From assembly GCA_006226595.1 (NCBI GenBank), contig SBGP01000111.1, forward strand, positions 62,001 to 126,000: DNA of 64,000 bases. The letters are read 5' to 3'. Origin of the DNA: Deltaproteobacteria bacterium (GTDB lineage Bacteria > Myxococcota_A > UBA796 > GCA-2862545). Within the stretch, counting starts at the first letter, position 1; each line of letters opens with the position of its first letter. Below, piece after piece: positions 47,711-56,685 of the stretch. The translations under genes and the position numbers were made by a program. Below the pieces are notes generated by a model, which worked only from the letters and a program-made list of their open reading frames with translations, was not told where the DNA came from and did no database searches.

Positions 47711-48811
47711 ATGGGTGAGATCGACCCCGTCAGCCTGCTCGAACCCGCTGCCACCCGCGTCCGTGACCCGGTGAGCGGCAAGAGTGTGTGGCTCGCGCAG
47801 ATGGTGCGCCGTCCGCGCGTCGAGGACGGCACGCTCAAGTTCGACCTGGTGTTCGGCACCGACCACACCAAGCAGGACCGCACCGACATCCAGGCGATGG
47901 TCGTGCAGAATCTCAAGGCCCTCGGCGTCGACGACGTCCAGCCGTTCGCGCGCCTCGAGACCCCGCGGCCCGGCCCCTCCGGCAAGCCCGCGGGCCCGCC
48001 GGTGCGCGGCATGGACCAGGGCGCGATGGCTCCGCACGGTGGACCGATCCACAAGCGTTCGATCCCCGGCGTGAAGCACATCGTGGCCGTGGCCTCTGGC
48101 AAGGGCGGCGTCGGCAAGTCCACGGTGGCCACCAACCTCGCCGTCGGCCTCAAGCAGTTCGGCCTCAACGTCGGCCTCATGGACGCGGACGTCTATGGCC
48201 CGAGCCTGCCGACGATGATGAACGTCCACAGCAAGCCGGTGGTCAACAAGGAGAAGCGCATCCAGCCCGTGCAGGCGCACGGCGTCTCCTGCCTCTCCAT
48301 CGGCCTCGTCGTCGACCCGGAAGAGGCGATCATCTGGCGCGGCCCGATGATCATGGGCCTGCTCCGGCAGTTCATCCAGGACACCGACTGGGGCGAGCTC
48401 GACTACCTCATCGTCGACCTGCCGCCGGGCACCGGCGACGCCCAGCTGTCGCTGATTCAGGCAGTTCCGCTCGCGGGCGCCGTCATCGTCACCACGCCCC
48501 AGGACATCGCGCTGGCCGACGCCGTGCGCGGCATCACCATGTTCCGCAAGCTCGATGTGCCGCTGCTCGGCCTGGTCGAGAACATGGCGTACTACCCCCT
48601 CCCCGATGGCACGCGCGACTACGTGTTCGGCCAGGACGGTGGCAAGAACGCGGCCGAGAAGTACGGCACGGAGCTGCTTGCAGAGGTGCCGCTTCAGACC
48701 GCCGTGCGTCGCGCCGGCGACGACGGCACCCCCGCGGTGCTCGGTACCGACCCGGTCGCGCACACCTTCTCGCACATCGCCAAGCGCATCACCGAGAAGC
48801 TGCCCGTATGA
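47711..48811 (+). CDS. Mrp/ApbC-family P-loop ATPase without the CxxC iron-sulfur motif
   Basis: The 366-residue protein has the deviant Walker A GKGGVGKSTVATNLAVGL (130-147), MDADVYGPSLP and VDLPPGTGDAQL. These are the hallmarks of the Mrp/ApbC/Nbp35 iron-sulfur carrier family. Most bacterial members carry a C-terminal CPxCG that bridges a [4Fe-4S] cluster; here the matching stretch is ENMAYYPLPDGTRDY with no Cys. GAGGAG lies 8 bases before the ATG at 47711. Its stop overlaps moaA (ATGA), so it may serve MoaA maturation, but cluster binding is doubtful. Confidence 0.88.
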   Translation: MGEIDPVSLLEPAATRVRDPVSGKSVWLAQMVRRPRVEDGTLKFDLVFGTDHTKQDRTDIQAMVVQNLKALGVDDVQPFARLETPRPGPSGKPAGPPVRGMDQGAMAPHGGPIHKRSIPGVKHIVAVASGKGGVGKSTVATNLAVGLKQFGLNVGLMDADVYGPSLPTMMNVHSKPVVNKEKRIQPVQAHGVSCLSIGLVVDPEEAIIWRGPMIMGLLRQFIQDTDWGELDYLIVDLPPGTGDAQLSLIQAVPLAGAVIVTTPQDIALADAVRGITMFRKLDVPLLGLVENMAYYPLPDGTRDYVFGQDGGKNAAEKYGTELLAEVPLQTAVRRAGDDGTPAVLGTDPVAHTFSHIAKRITEKLPV

Positions 48812-49833
48812 GCCTGCCCGTCCGCCAGCGCAAGACCATGCCCGAGTCAGGGCCGCTGGTGGATCCGTTCAATCGCGTGCACACCTACCTGAGGGTGAGC
48901 GTCACCGACCGGTGCAACTACCGGTGCGTGTACTGCCTGCCCGCCGAGGGCGTGGCGTTCATGCGCCGCGATCGATTGCTCACCTACGAAGAGATCGCGC
49001 GACTGGTCCGCATCTTTGCGTCGATGGGCATCGAGCGCGTGCGGCTGACGGGCGGTGAGCCGACGGTGCGCAAGGACCTCGTGGCACTCGTCGAACAGCT
49101 CGGCCAGATCGGGCTGAAAGACCTCTCGATGACCACGAACGGGCACCTGTTCGCGCCCCACGCGGAGGCCCTCGCCAAGGCCGGGCTGACCCGCGTGAAC
49201 GTGAGTCTCGACACGCTGGATGCCGAGAAGTTCGAGCGCATCACCCGAGGGGGTTCGCTCGAGCGCGTGCTCGCCGGTATCGACGCGGCCAGGGCACACG
49301 GCATCACCCCCATCAAGATCAACTGCGTGGTCGTCCGCGACGAGAACGAAGACGAGCTGGAGCGCATGGTCGAAGCTTTCGGCGCCCACGCCAAGGACAC
49401 GCAGGTGCGCTTCATCGAGAAGATGCCCTTCGGCGCCGAGAGCCAGCGCTTCGTACCCTCGCAGAGCCTGCGCGAGCGGCTCGCGGAGCGCTTCACCCTC
49501 GAGCCCGTGGATCGCCTGGCCGGTGTCGGCCCCGCCACGACCTTCCGCATCGCGGAGACCGGCCTCGTGGTCGGGTTCATCTCGCCGATGAGCGAGCATT
49601 TCTGTCACCACTGCAATCGCCTGCGCCTTCAGGCCGACGGCGAGCTCCGGACCTGCTTGTCGCGCGACGACACCCCGTCCCTCCGCGACCTGATGCGCCG
49701 CGGAGACAGCGACGAGGCGCTCGAGCAAGCGATCCGCCGCATGGTGTGGGGCAAGGTCGCCGGTCACGAAGCGCACCTCGACGGCGACGCGTTCACGGCC
49801 TTCGAGGGCGTGATGACCACGATTGGCGGCTGA
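48808..49833 (+). CDS. moaA: GTP 3',8-cyclase MoaA
   Basis: MoaA is the radical-SAM enzyme that starts molybdenum cofactor synthesis from GTP. The 341-residue protein has the N-terminal cluster motif C36-x3-C40-x2-C43 (DRCNYRCVYC), the RLTGGEPTVRKDL glycine loop, the C-terminal cluster motif EHFCHHCNRLRLQADGELRTC, and the conserved Gly-Gly end required for activity. The ATG overlaps the mrp-like stop by 4 bases. MoaC is not adjacent. Confidence 0.95.
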   Translation: MSLPVRQRKTMPESGPLVDPFNRVHTYLRVSVTDRCNYRCVYCLPAEGVAFMRRDRLLTYEEIARLVRIFASMGIERVRLTGGEPTVRKDLVALVEQLGQIGLKDLSMTTNGHLFAPHAEALAKAGLTRVNVSLDTLDAEKFERITRGGSLERVLAGIDAARAHGITPIKINCVVVRDENEDELERMVEAFGAHAKDTQVRFIEKMPFGAESQRFVPSQSLRERLAERFTLEPVDRLAGVGPATTFRIAETGLVVGFISPMSEHFCHHCNRLRLQADGELRTCLSRDDTPSLRDLMRRGDSDEALEQAIRRMVWGKVAGHEAHLDGDAFTAFEGVMTTIGG

Positions 49834-49862
49834 TCCGGCCTCCCTTGCGATAGAGTCCCGCG

Positions 49863-51188
49863 ATGCTGCTCCTCCTCTCCCTGTCTGCGCTCGCTGGCGA
49901 CGTCGAGTTCGCCGTGGGCAGCTACGGCCGTATCGGCGTGACCTCCGATCTCCAGGGGGGCCGCGGCGAGTCGCCGACCATCGTCTCGCACGGACCGCGC
50001 CTCGAGCTCGGCCCATACTTCGAGCTCGACCTGTCGTGGCGCGCACCAATGGAGGGCATGGACTTCGCCGTGGTGGTCACCCCGGCTCTCGCTGGCGACG
50101 TGTTCCACTACGACGGCTCTTTCGACGAGTCGCTCGCCCTCCGGAACCTGTACGTCGAGGCCGCCCAGAGCGAGGGACCGCTGTCCGTGTGGGCCGGCAG
50201 CCGCATGTACCGCGGCGACGACATCTACCTCCTCAACTTCTGGCCCATGGACGACCTGAACACCACCGGCGGCGGTGCGCGGTTCGCCAGTGGTGGGCTC
50301 GACGTCCAGGCCCACGTCGGCCTGAATCGACTGCTCTACGGCGACCAGTTCCAGGAGGTCGCGCGTCCCCTGCCCGGCGGAGTCGCGAGCGAGCAGGTGC
50401 TCGTGCTGGACCGGCAGCGCACCATCGCGTCGCTGCGCGCCGGATACCAGCTCGGGGACGAGATCGTGTTCCGCACGCGCGTGTACGGCGAGCTGCACTC
50501 GCTGCCCGCAGGTGAGCGGCTCGTGGACGACCCGTTCTCGAGCGACCGCCTCGAGACGCTGCCGTCGGACATGGGCAGCATGGTCGGCGTGCAGTTCTCC
50601 ACCTGGGGCTGGGCACCGCAGTCGTTTGCACACCTCTGGCTGCGCTACGCCACCGGCCTCGCCGCGATCGACGAGCTCGCCCCGAGCGGAGACGTCGCCG
50701 ACGACGAGCGGGTGCGCAGCGCCCACCGCACGACCCTGGCGCTCTCCGGCAACCAGGAGACGGACCTGTTCGCTGTCCAGGTCGGCGCCGAGCTCTCCTA
50801 CTACGTCGATGCGGACGGCCTGCAGCGCGACGTGGACGACCGATGGGAGCTTTCGGCCGCCGTACGCCCCCAGGTGTACGCGACCGAGCACGTCGCCATC
50901 GCCGCGGAGTTCTCGCACCAGCTCGTGCGTCCGAACGGCCTGAACCCGCGCACCGAGCAGTTCGACGTTCCCCACATCACCAAGCTGTCGCTCATCCCCG
51001 GGCTGCAGCCGACCAAGGGCCAGTTCACGCGACCGCGCGTGTACGCCCACTACACGCTGACCCTCATGGATCAGGCCGCCCAGGACTGGTTCCCCGCGGG
51101 GGACGTGCGCGTCGCTCCGACCCAGCATTTTGTCGGTCTCGGCGCCGAGTGGTGGCTCAACTCGCAGCGGCAGATCCTCCCGGAATAA
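49863..51188 (+). CDS. LamB-like carbohydrate porin
   Basis: The 441-residue precursor has a short signal peptide (MLLLLSLSALAG) and starts its mature part VEFAVGSYGRIGV, as maltoporins do. Further LamB-like features are WAGSRMYRGDDIYLLNFWPMD and the C-terminal IPGLQPTKGQFTRPRVYAHYT. It would form an outer-membrane trimer for oligosaccharide uptake. The protein ends RQILPE rather than in Phe, which is unusual for a BAM substrate. It may work with the amylase lipoprotein at 39574-41331. Confidence 0.8.
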   Translation: MLLLLSLSALAGDVEFAVGSYGRIGVTSDLQGGRGESPTIVSHGPRLELGPYFELDLSWRAPMEGMDFAVVVTPALAGDVFHYDGSFDESLALRNLYVEAAQSEGPLSVWAGSRMYRGDDIYLLNFWPMDDLNTTGGGARFASGGLDVQAHVGLNRLLYGDQFQEVARPLPGGVASEQVLVLDRQRTIASLRAGYQLGDEIVFRTRVYGELHSLPAGERLVDDPFSSDRLETLPSDMGSMVGVQFSTWGWAPQSFAHLWLRYATGLAAIDELAPSGDVADDERVRSAHRTTLALSGNQETDLFAVQVGAELSYYVDADGLQRDVDDRWELSAAVRPQVYATEHVAIAAEFSHQLVRPNGLNPRTEQFDVPHITKLSLIPGLQPTKGQFTRPRVYAHYTLTLMDQAAQDWFPAGDVRVAPTQHFVGLGAEWWLNSQRQILPE

Positions 51189-51229
51189 GCCGCCGCGTTC
51201 CGCCACTCGCGAAGATCTGTGAAGTTGCC

Positions 51230-51254
51230 TCAAGGATGCACTTGACAGATCAAG
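51230..51254. promoter_or_regulatory. three alternating TCAAG/CTTGA half-sites over a TTGACA box
   Basis: TCAAG (51230-51234), CTTGA (51241-51245) and TCAAG (51250-51254) alternate in orientation with 6- and 4-base spacers. A perfect TTGACA (51242-51247) sits in the middle. No good -10 follows at 16-18 bases. It is a candidate operator for the LytM gene at 51378. Confidence 0.35.
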
Positions 51255-51377
51255 GGTCACCTGGCATCCCTGGACCTACACCCTCCCGATCCCACCGGAC
51301 GCCCGTCCACCGGGATCACGGCCTCCCGGCCTCCTTCCCCTCGCCTCCCTCCATCCCCGCCCTCCTCGGAGCACTCC

Positions 51378-52397
51378 ATGCGTCTTCAGAACCCGCCCGG
51401 CGGCCTGCCGTGGGCCCTGTACGCCGTCACCGCGGCCAGCCTCGTCCTCAACCTCGTGCTGCTCGTGAAGCTCGGCAAGGACTCGCCCGACGCCCAGCCC
51501 GTCGCCGCTGGTGAGCTCGCGGTCGAAGCCCCCGCCCTCGAGGCGCCGGCGGTGGTCGCTCCCGAGGTGGTTCCCGCGACGGAAGCCCCGGTCGAGGCCT
51601 TCGCGCCGAGCGTCGACGTGCCGAGCGACGTGAACGTCGTCGCCGCCAGCGTCGTGCACAGCCTGGCCCGCACCTTCCAGAACAGCGTTCCCGCCGAGCA
51701 AGCCGACGTGCTCTCCGCGGTCTACGCCCGCCCGTTCTTCTGGGACCTGAACCTGCGCACCGACCTGCAGAAGGGCGACGAGGTCCAGGTGGCCTACACC
51801 TGGGACGGTGAGCTGGCCCACGTCGAGGCGGCGACCTACGCGAGCAAGAAGCTCGGCAAGACGCTGTCCGCCTACCGCTACACCGCGACCGGCGACACCT
51901 ACGCGTCCTACTGGTCGGCCGCCGGTGTCGAGGCCGCCGAGCGCCTCGTCGACAGCCCGCTGCACCAGTACGAGCAGGTCACGTCGCTGCTCAAGGACCG
52001 TCCGACCCACAAGGGCATGGACTTCAAGGTCGAGGTCGGCGCCGACATCGTGTCGCCGCGCTCCGGCAAGGTCATCCGGACCGACTGGAACTGGAAGTAC
52101 AACGGCAACTGCGTCGAGGTGCAGTACAACGACGGCACCCTCGCCCGCTTCCTGCACCTGTCCGAGACCACGGTCAAGCCCGGCCAGTCCGTGACCAAGG
52201 GCACGAAGCTCGGCCTGAGCGGCAACACCGGTCGCTCCACCGCCCCGCACCTGCACTACGAGCTCGAGCAGAACGGCCGCGTGGTCGACCCCATCGACTA
52301 CCACGGCACCACCCGCCGCAGCCTCTCCGAGACCGACATGGCCTCGTTCGGTGGCGAGGTCGAGCGTCTGCAGGCCATCCTCGACAGCGCCGGCTGA
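51378..52397 (+). CDS. membrane-anchored M23 (LytM) peptidase
   Basis: The 339-residue protein has one N-terminal transmembrane segment (about 10-31), an Ala/Pro/Glu-rich linker (40-85), a helical and beta region, and a C-terminal LytM domain from about 205. The zinc ligands are H211 and D215 in HKGMD and H291-x-H293 in HLHYE, so it should be active on peptidoglycan cross-bridges. It differs from the coiled-coil LytM protein at 25193. A 10-base-stem hairpin follows the gene. Confidence 0.9.
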   Translation: MRLQNPPGGLPWALYAVTAASLVLNLVLLVKLGKDSPDAQPVAAGELAVEAPALEAPAVVAPEVVPATEAPVEAFAPSVDVPSDVNVVAASVVHSLARTFQNSVPAEQADVLSAVYARPFFWDLNLRTDLQKGDEVQVAYTWDGELAHVEAATYASKKLGKTLSAYRYTATGDTYASYWSAAGVEAAERLVDSPLHQYEQVTSLLKDRPTHKGMDFKVEVGADIVSPRSGKVIRTDWNWKYNGNCVEVQYNDGTLARFLHLSETTVKPGQSVTKGTKLGLSGNTGRSTAPHLHYELEQNGRVVDPIDYHGTTRRSLSETDMASFGGEVERLQAILDSAG

Positions 52398-52415
52398 GTC
52401 GCCCGCCTCGAACCC

Positions 52416-52441
52416 GACGCCCGGCCCTCGTGCCGGGCGTC
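52416..52441 (+). terminator. hairpin after the LytM gene
   Basis: A perfect 10-base stem (GACGCCCGGC/GCCGGGCGTC) with a 6-base loop is followed by TTCGCTC. The strong stem and weak T-tract give a probable terminator 18 bases after the stop. Confidence 0.6.
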
Positions 52442-52458
52442 TTCGCTCAGGAGCCCAG

Positions 52459-52917
52459 ATGTCCCGCTGGCAGCAGCTGGTCGATACCCTGACCCTCGCC
52501 CCGCACCCCGAGGGCGGCTTCTACCGGGAGACTTTCCGCTCTCCCGTGAGGCTGGACACGCCCCGTGGCGAGCGCTCAGCGTCCACGGCCATCTACTTCC
52601 TCCTGCCGCCGGGCACGTTCTCGGCGTGGCACCGGGTGCTCGGTGGCGACGAGGCCTGGCATCTGTACGAGGGCGCGCTGGATCTGCACCTGCTCGACGA
52701 GCGCGGCCATCGGGTCGTGCGCCTCGACGCCGACCACCCGCAGGCCATCGTCCCCGCCGGTGCCTGGCAGGCCTCGGTACCGGTGGACTACGCCCTGTGC
52801 GGATGCACGGTCGCGCCGGGCTTCGAGTTCACGGACTTCGAGATGCCCCCTGCCGACGTCCTGCACGCACTGTTTCCGGACGAAGCCGACGTGATCGAGG
52901 CACTCACGCGCGGCTAG
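52459..52917 (+). CDS. cupin family protein (DUF985/Cupin_5)
   Basis: This 152-residue single cupin has the family's PHPEGGFYRETFRS start, STAIYFLLPPG, SAWHRVLGGDEAWHLYEG and the C-terminal PGFEFTDFEM. These match the Cupin_5 family of unknown enzymatic role; some relatives are described as sugar-binding or epimerase-like. The His residues of the first cupin motif (WHRV and WHLYEG) are kept, so metal binding is possible. GGAG lies 7 bases before the ATG. Confidence 0.88.
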   Translation: MSRWQQLVDTLTLAPHPEGGFYRETFRSPVRLDTPRGERSASTAIYFLLPPGTFSAWHRVLGGDEAWHLYEGALDLHLLDERGHRVVRLDADHPQAIVPAGAWQASVPVDYALCGCTVAPGFEFTDFEMPPADVLHALFPDEADVIEALTRG

Positions 52918-52935
52918 GCCGGGTACGCTGGCGGC

Positions 52936-53517
52936 ATGCCAAACGGGTACGCCATCCTCATGACCGCGGCGCTGGCGAGGCCACCGGAGGCCGCCGAACT
53001 CCCCTCGCCCTCCGCGGGCCGAGGCCCGTCCCCCGCCGAGGTAGCGGACCCGAGCTATCGCGCACGCCTGCGACGACGACAGCGAGTGGGCGGACTGCTC
53101 GCCACGGGCGGGCTGGTCGTCGGAAGCGTCGGTGTGCTCGCGATCGCGACCACCTGGGACCCGGGCCCCACGCCAGGCGCCATTCTGGGCGGCAGCGCGC
53201 TCGGCCTCGGAGGACTGGGCATGGTCATCGGACTGCCGATGATGAACACCGCGGCCATGCGCGAGGCGACGGTCCTCGAGCGCCAGGGATTCGACATCCG
53301 GAGGGGCTCGGGCACTGCGGCCTGGGTGACCTTTGGCGCGAGCCTCCCCGCCATGGCGTTCTTTCCGGTGGGCGTCCCGCTGTACGTGTTCAGCCTGGTC
53401 CTCGCCTCGGACCAGGTTCGACGGAACGAGCGCGCCGCCTCCACGCCGATGGTGCGGGTGCAGCTCACCCCACGAGCTGGCCGTTCCCCAGGGCTCGCGC
53501 TCCAGGGAACGTTCTAG
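52936..53517 (+). CDS. small membrane protein of unknown function
   Basis: The 193-residue protein has a Pro/Ala-rich N-terminus, an Arg-rich stretch (YRARLRRRQR), and three hydrophobic segments (about 52-72, 83-103 and 130-155). It matches no family I know. It lies 18 bases after the cupin gene, without a clear ribosome site, and ends 10 bases from the convergent aldehyde dehydrogenase gene. The long frame and fitting gap support a real gene. Confidence 0.6.
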   Translation: MPNGYAILMTAALARPPEAAELPSPSAGRGPSPAEVADPSYRARLRRRQRVGGLLATGGLVVGSVGVLAIATTWDPGPTPGAILGGSALGLGGLGMVIGLPMMNTAAMREATVLERQGFDIRRGSGTAAWVTFGASLPAMAFFPVGVPLYVFSLVLASDQVRRNERAASTPMVRVQLTPRAGRSPGLALQGTF

Positions 53518-53527
53518 GGTCGAGGCG

Positions 53528-55078
53528 CTAGTCCTCGACCTTGCCGAGAACCTTCTCGAGCAGCGCGCGGTCGCCCTGGATCGCGGTGCGCTGCCAGTAG
53601 AAGCGCAGGCCACGCTCCCCGCCGAGCTCCTCGCCGCCGCCGGCCTTGCCGGGCCCACCGTGCACGAAGCCGGGCAGCACGGTGCCGGGGCCCATGCCCT
53701 GGTCGTGCACCTTCTTGGAGCCCCACTGGAGACGGCCGTGCCACGGCGCGAGACCGAGGACGACCTCGCCGCCGAAGCCGCGGTCGTCGCTGTACACCGA
53801 GGACACGAGTCCACCGCCACCCTTGGCGACGATGGCGACGGCGTCGGAGGCCTCACCGCTGTACACGACGACCGTACCGACCGGCCCGAACACTTCGTGG
53901 TCGTGCACGAAGGGCGCGTTGATACCCTTGTCGGTGCGGAACAGGCGCGGGGCGACCCAGAAGCCCTTGCCGTCCGGAAGCTCCTGCGGGTGCGTCCAGC
54001 TCGCGTCGGCGGCCGCCTCGAGCTCGGCGATGCCGGCGAGGATGTCGCGCTGCTGGGCTGCGGTGGCCAGCGGCGACACGGTGGTCGCGCGGTCGTTGAC
54101 GTCACCCATGGCGTGGGTGCCCATGCGGTCGACAAGCGCCTCCCACACCCACTCCACGCTCGACGCGGGCACGAGGATGCGGCGGATGGCGGTGCACTTC
54201 TGGCCGGCCTTCTGGGTGAGGTCGCGCACGACCTCGTTGAGGAACATCGCGAAGGTATCGGAGCTCTTCTTGACGTCAGGGCCGAGGATCGCGGCGTTGA
54301 GCGAGTCCGCCTCGACGTTCACGGGGATGTTCAGGTCGAGCACCCGCGGGTGTCCCTTGATCATGCGGCCGGTGTCGCCCGAGCCGGTGAACGCAACGAC
54401 GTCCTGGGCATCGAGGTGATCGAGAAGATCCCCCGCGGAGCCAGCGAGCAGGCTCACGGAGCCTTCGGGCAGCACACCCGCCTCGTGCCACAGCTCGACG
54501 ATGCGCGCCGTGACCACAGCGGTGGCGGTGGCCGGCTTCTCGAGCGCAGGCACACCGGCGAGCAGGCTCACGGCGAGCTTCTCGCCCATGCCCCATGCGG
54601 GGAAGTTGAAGGCGTTGATGTGCACCGCGACGCCCTGGCGGGGCACGAACAGGTGCTGACCGACGAAGCGCGGCGCGCGACCGATCGGCTCGCTGGGCCC
54701 GTCGAGCAGCCACTTGGCGTCGCCCATGCGCTTGCCGAGGGCACCGTAGTACGCGAGGGTGCCGGAGGCGCCGTCGACGTCGAACTTCGCATCGCCACGG
54801 GTGTTTCCGCTGTTCTCGGCAGCCAGCTCGATCAGCTCGTCACGGTGAGCGTGGATCACCTTGCCCATGGCCTTGAGCGCCGCGCCGCGCTCGGCGAAGC
54901 TCATCGCGCGCAGCGTGGGACCACCGACCGTGCGGGCGTACCGAAGCGCCGCGCCGAGATCGAGGCCGCGCGTCGAGGTCTCCGCGATCGCCTCCCCGGT
55001 GACGGCGTTGGTGAGCGTGGATGCAGGGGCGTCCCCGCTGACCCACCGACCCTCGAGGAAGCTCTTGAGCTGACGCAT
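53528..55078 (-). CDS. aldehyde dehydrogenase of PaaZ/BoxD type
   Basis: The 516-residue protein has the ALDH nucleotide and catalytic motifs: AFNFPAWGMGEKLA, AFTGSGDTG, and QKAGQKCTAIRRI with the catalytic Cys. The QKAGQKC context and the PGFVHGGPG C-terminal stretch are typical of the PaaZ aldehyde dehydrogenase domain and of BoxD (3,4-dehydroadipyl-CoA semialdehyde dehydrogenase). There is no C-terminal MaoC-like hydratase domain, so it is not full PaaZ. No other paa or box genes are nearby, so the aromatic-CoA role is only inferred. GGAGG precedes the ATG at 55078. Confidence 0.85.
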   Translation of the reverse strand: MRQLKSFLEGRWVSGDAPASTLTNAVTGEAIAETSTRGLDLGAALRYARTVGGPTLRAMSFAERGAALKAMGKVIHAHRDELIELAAENSGNTRGDAKFDVDGASGTLAYYGALGKRMGDAKWLLDGPSEPIGRAPRFVGQHLFVPRQGVAVHINAFNFPAWGMGEKLAVSLLAGVPALEKPATATAVVTARIVELWHEAGVLPEGSVSLLAGSAGDLLDHLDAQDVVAFTGSGDTGRMIKGHPRVLDLNIPVNVEADSLNAAILGPDVKKSSDTFAMFLNEVVRDLTQKAGQKCTAIRRILVPASSVEWVWEALVDRMGTHAMGDVNDRATTVSPLATAAQQRDILAGIAELEAAADASWTHPQELPDGKGFWVAPRLFRTDKGINAPFVHDHEVFGPVGTVVVYSGEASDAVAIVAKGGGGLVSSVYSDDRGFGGEVVLGLAPWHGRLQWGSKKVHDQGMGPGTVLPGFVHGGPGKAGGGEELGGERGLRFYWQRTAIQGDRALLEKVLGKVED

Positions 55079-55137
55079 GTACCCTCCGTGGCAAGAGGGC
55101 GCGCATAACATAGGTGCCCACGCTTGGAGACCACGCC

Positions 55138-55431
55138 GTGCGATTCGCCACCACCCTGACGCTGTTCCTCGCCGCCTGCCAGCCCGCGCTGGAGATTCCC
55201 CCCCCGCCGCCGCCGGCCCGCGCGGTGCTCACGCTGTACATGCACCCCGACGGCAAGACGAACTGCGTCGAAGCCGAGGGCGGCGAGTGGCAGGCGAATC
55301 CAGCGTGCTGCCCGAAGGGCTTCTCGCCCGCGGGCTTCTCGGCGCCGAGCGCGACGCTGTACCTCGACGAGTCGAACAGCCCGAACCGGCGGATCTTCCG
55401 GCACCTGGTGTGCCTGGAAGATCGCGGGTAG
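55138..55431 (+). CDS. small lipoprotein of unknown function
   Basis: The 97-residue precursor begins MRFATTLTLFLAACQP (lipobox LAAC, Cys14), then a Pro run and a Cys-containing domain with NCVEAEGG and NPACCPKGFSPAGF. The GTG start has GGAG 8 bases upstream; an earlier in-frame ATG at 55114 has no ribosome site. It is divergent from the aldehyde dehydrogenase and ends 2 bases from the convergent lpxA stop. Four Cys outside the lipobox could form disulfides. Confidence 0.7.
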   Translation: MRFATTLTLFLAACQPALEIPPPPPPARAVLTLYMHPDGKTNCVEAEGGEWQANPACCPKGFSPAGFSAPSATLYLDESNSPNRRIFRHLVCLEDRG

Positions 55432-55433
55432 CG

Positions 55434-56216
55434 CTAGCGACGCCCGACGCTGCGGGCGATGCCGCGACGGCTGCTGCTCACGAAGGCGAGCAGCTCCGCG
55501 ACCTCGGCGAGCTCGGCGTCCTCGACCCGAGCCACCGCGGCCCGCAGGGGCAGGCCCTCGGTGAACAGGATCCGCCAGGCCTCCTTGAGGTGGCCGACGG
55601 CCTCGGGGGACACGCCCGCTCGCTTGAGTCCGACCACGTGCAGGCCGAACAGTCGCGCGCGGTCCCCCTGTGCGAGCGAAAACGGCGGCACGTCCTGGGT
55701 GCACATCGCGCCCTGCCCCACCATCGCCAGCCGTCCGATGCGGCAGAACTGGTGCACGGCAGCGCCCACGCCGAGGACGGCGCCATGGCCGACGTCGACG
55801 TTGCCGGCCAGCGTCGCACTCGTCGACAGGACCACGTCGTTGCCGACCTTGCCGTCGCAGGCGACGTGGCTGTGGCTCATGAACACACAGCGATCGCCGA
55901 TCTGCGTGAGCTGACGGCCCGCGGAGCTGCCGCGGTGCACGGTGCAGAACTCGCGGATGACATTGTCCTCGCCGATGACGAGACGCGTCTCGACGGACGG
56001 ATCGTGGCGATTGTCCTGGGCCTCGCCCCCGACCACGGCATGCGCGTCGATGCGGGTGCGCGCGCCGACAGTGGTGGGTCCGAGCACGACCGCGTGCGGG
56101 CCGACGACGACGCCGTCCGCGAGGGTCACATTCGCGCCAATCACAGCGTACGGCCCGACCTCCACGTCTCCGAGAGTGGCGGATGGGTCGACGACCGCGG
56201 TGGGATGCACTGCCAA
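55434..56216 (-). CDS. lpxA: UDP-N-acetylglucosamine acyltransferase
   Basis: LpxA adds the first 3-hydroxyacyl chain of lipid A. The 260-residue left-handed beta-helix protein has hexapeptide repeats from HPTAVVDPSATLGDVEVGP and the catalytic His region CVFMSHSHVACDGKVG. The C-terminal helical domain is present. The start is TTG at 56216 with GGAGG 6 bases upstream. It lies 34 bases after fabZ. The gene implies lipopolysaccharide or a lipid A-like molecule. Confidence 0.94.
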   Translation of the reverse strand: MAVHPTAVVDPSATLGDVEVGPYAVIGANVTLADGVVVGPHAVVLGPTTVGARTRIDAHAVVGGEAQDNRHDPSVETRLVIGEDNVIREFCTVHRGSSAGRQLTQIGDRCVFMSHSHVACDGKVGNDVVLSTSATLAGNVDVGHGAVLGVGAAVHQFCRIGRLAMVGQGAMCTQDVPPFSLAQGDRARLFGLHVVGLKRAGVSPEAVGHLKEAWRILFTEGLPLRAAVARVEDAELAEVAELLAFVSSSRRGIARSVGRR

Positions 56217-56250
56217 GGGTCTCCTCCGTAGGACTACAGGTCCCGGGAGT

Positions 56251-56685
56251 CTACGCCTCGCGGGGAGCCAGCGCCGCCATCAGCGTACCGTTTGCCACGC
56301 GCTGGCCGTCCACGCGGGCCTCGGCCGCGAAGGTCACGATGCCCCGCCGCTCGGACTCGAGCGTCGCTTCCAGCTCGAGCACGTCGCCCGGTCGCACAGG
56401 CTTGCGGAAGCGCAGCCTGTCGTAGCCGACGAGGTACACCGCGTGCCCCTGGGCGCCCGCTTCACCAGCCAGCGCGGCCACGGCCGCCGTCTGCGCCAGC
56501 GCCTCGGCAATGAGCACGCCCGGCATCACCGCATGACCAGGGAAGTGTCCAGGCACCCAGAACGCGTCCTCGCGGACGGCGTGCGTGCACACGGCACGGT
56601 GCCCCGCCTCGAGCTCGGCGATCGCGTCGACGAGCAGAAACGGGGCGCGATGTGGGAGCAGCTCCTCGACCGAGGGGAAGCTCAC
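56251..56685 (-). CDS. fabZ: 3-hydroxyacyl-ACP dehydratase FabZ
   Basis: FabZ dehydrates 3-hydroxyacyl-ACP in fatty acid elongation. The 144-residue hot-dog protein starts VSFPSVEELLPHRAPFLLVD. It has the catalytic His in GHFPGHAVMPGVL and the Glu in IAEALAQTAAV. The GTG overlaps the skp stop by 4 bases (GTGA). It sits in the skp-fabZ-lpxA order common in Gram-negative bacteria, with lpxD absent from its usual place between skp and fabZ. Confidence 0.95.
   Translation of the reverse strand: MSFPSVEELLPHRAPFLLVDAIAELEAGHRAVCTHAVREDAFWVPGHFPGHAVMPGVLIAEALAQTAAVAALAGEAGAQGHAVYLVGYDRLRFRKPVRPGDVLELEATLESERRGIVTFAAEARVDGQRVANGTLMAALAPREA

Noticed and set aside
53528-55078. Full PaaZ (oxepin-CoA hydrolase) call
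   Set aside because: The C-terminal MaoC-like hydratase domain is absent and no paa genes are nearby.
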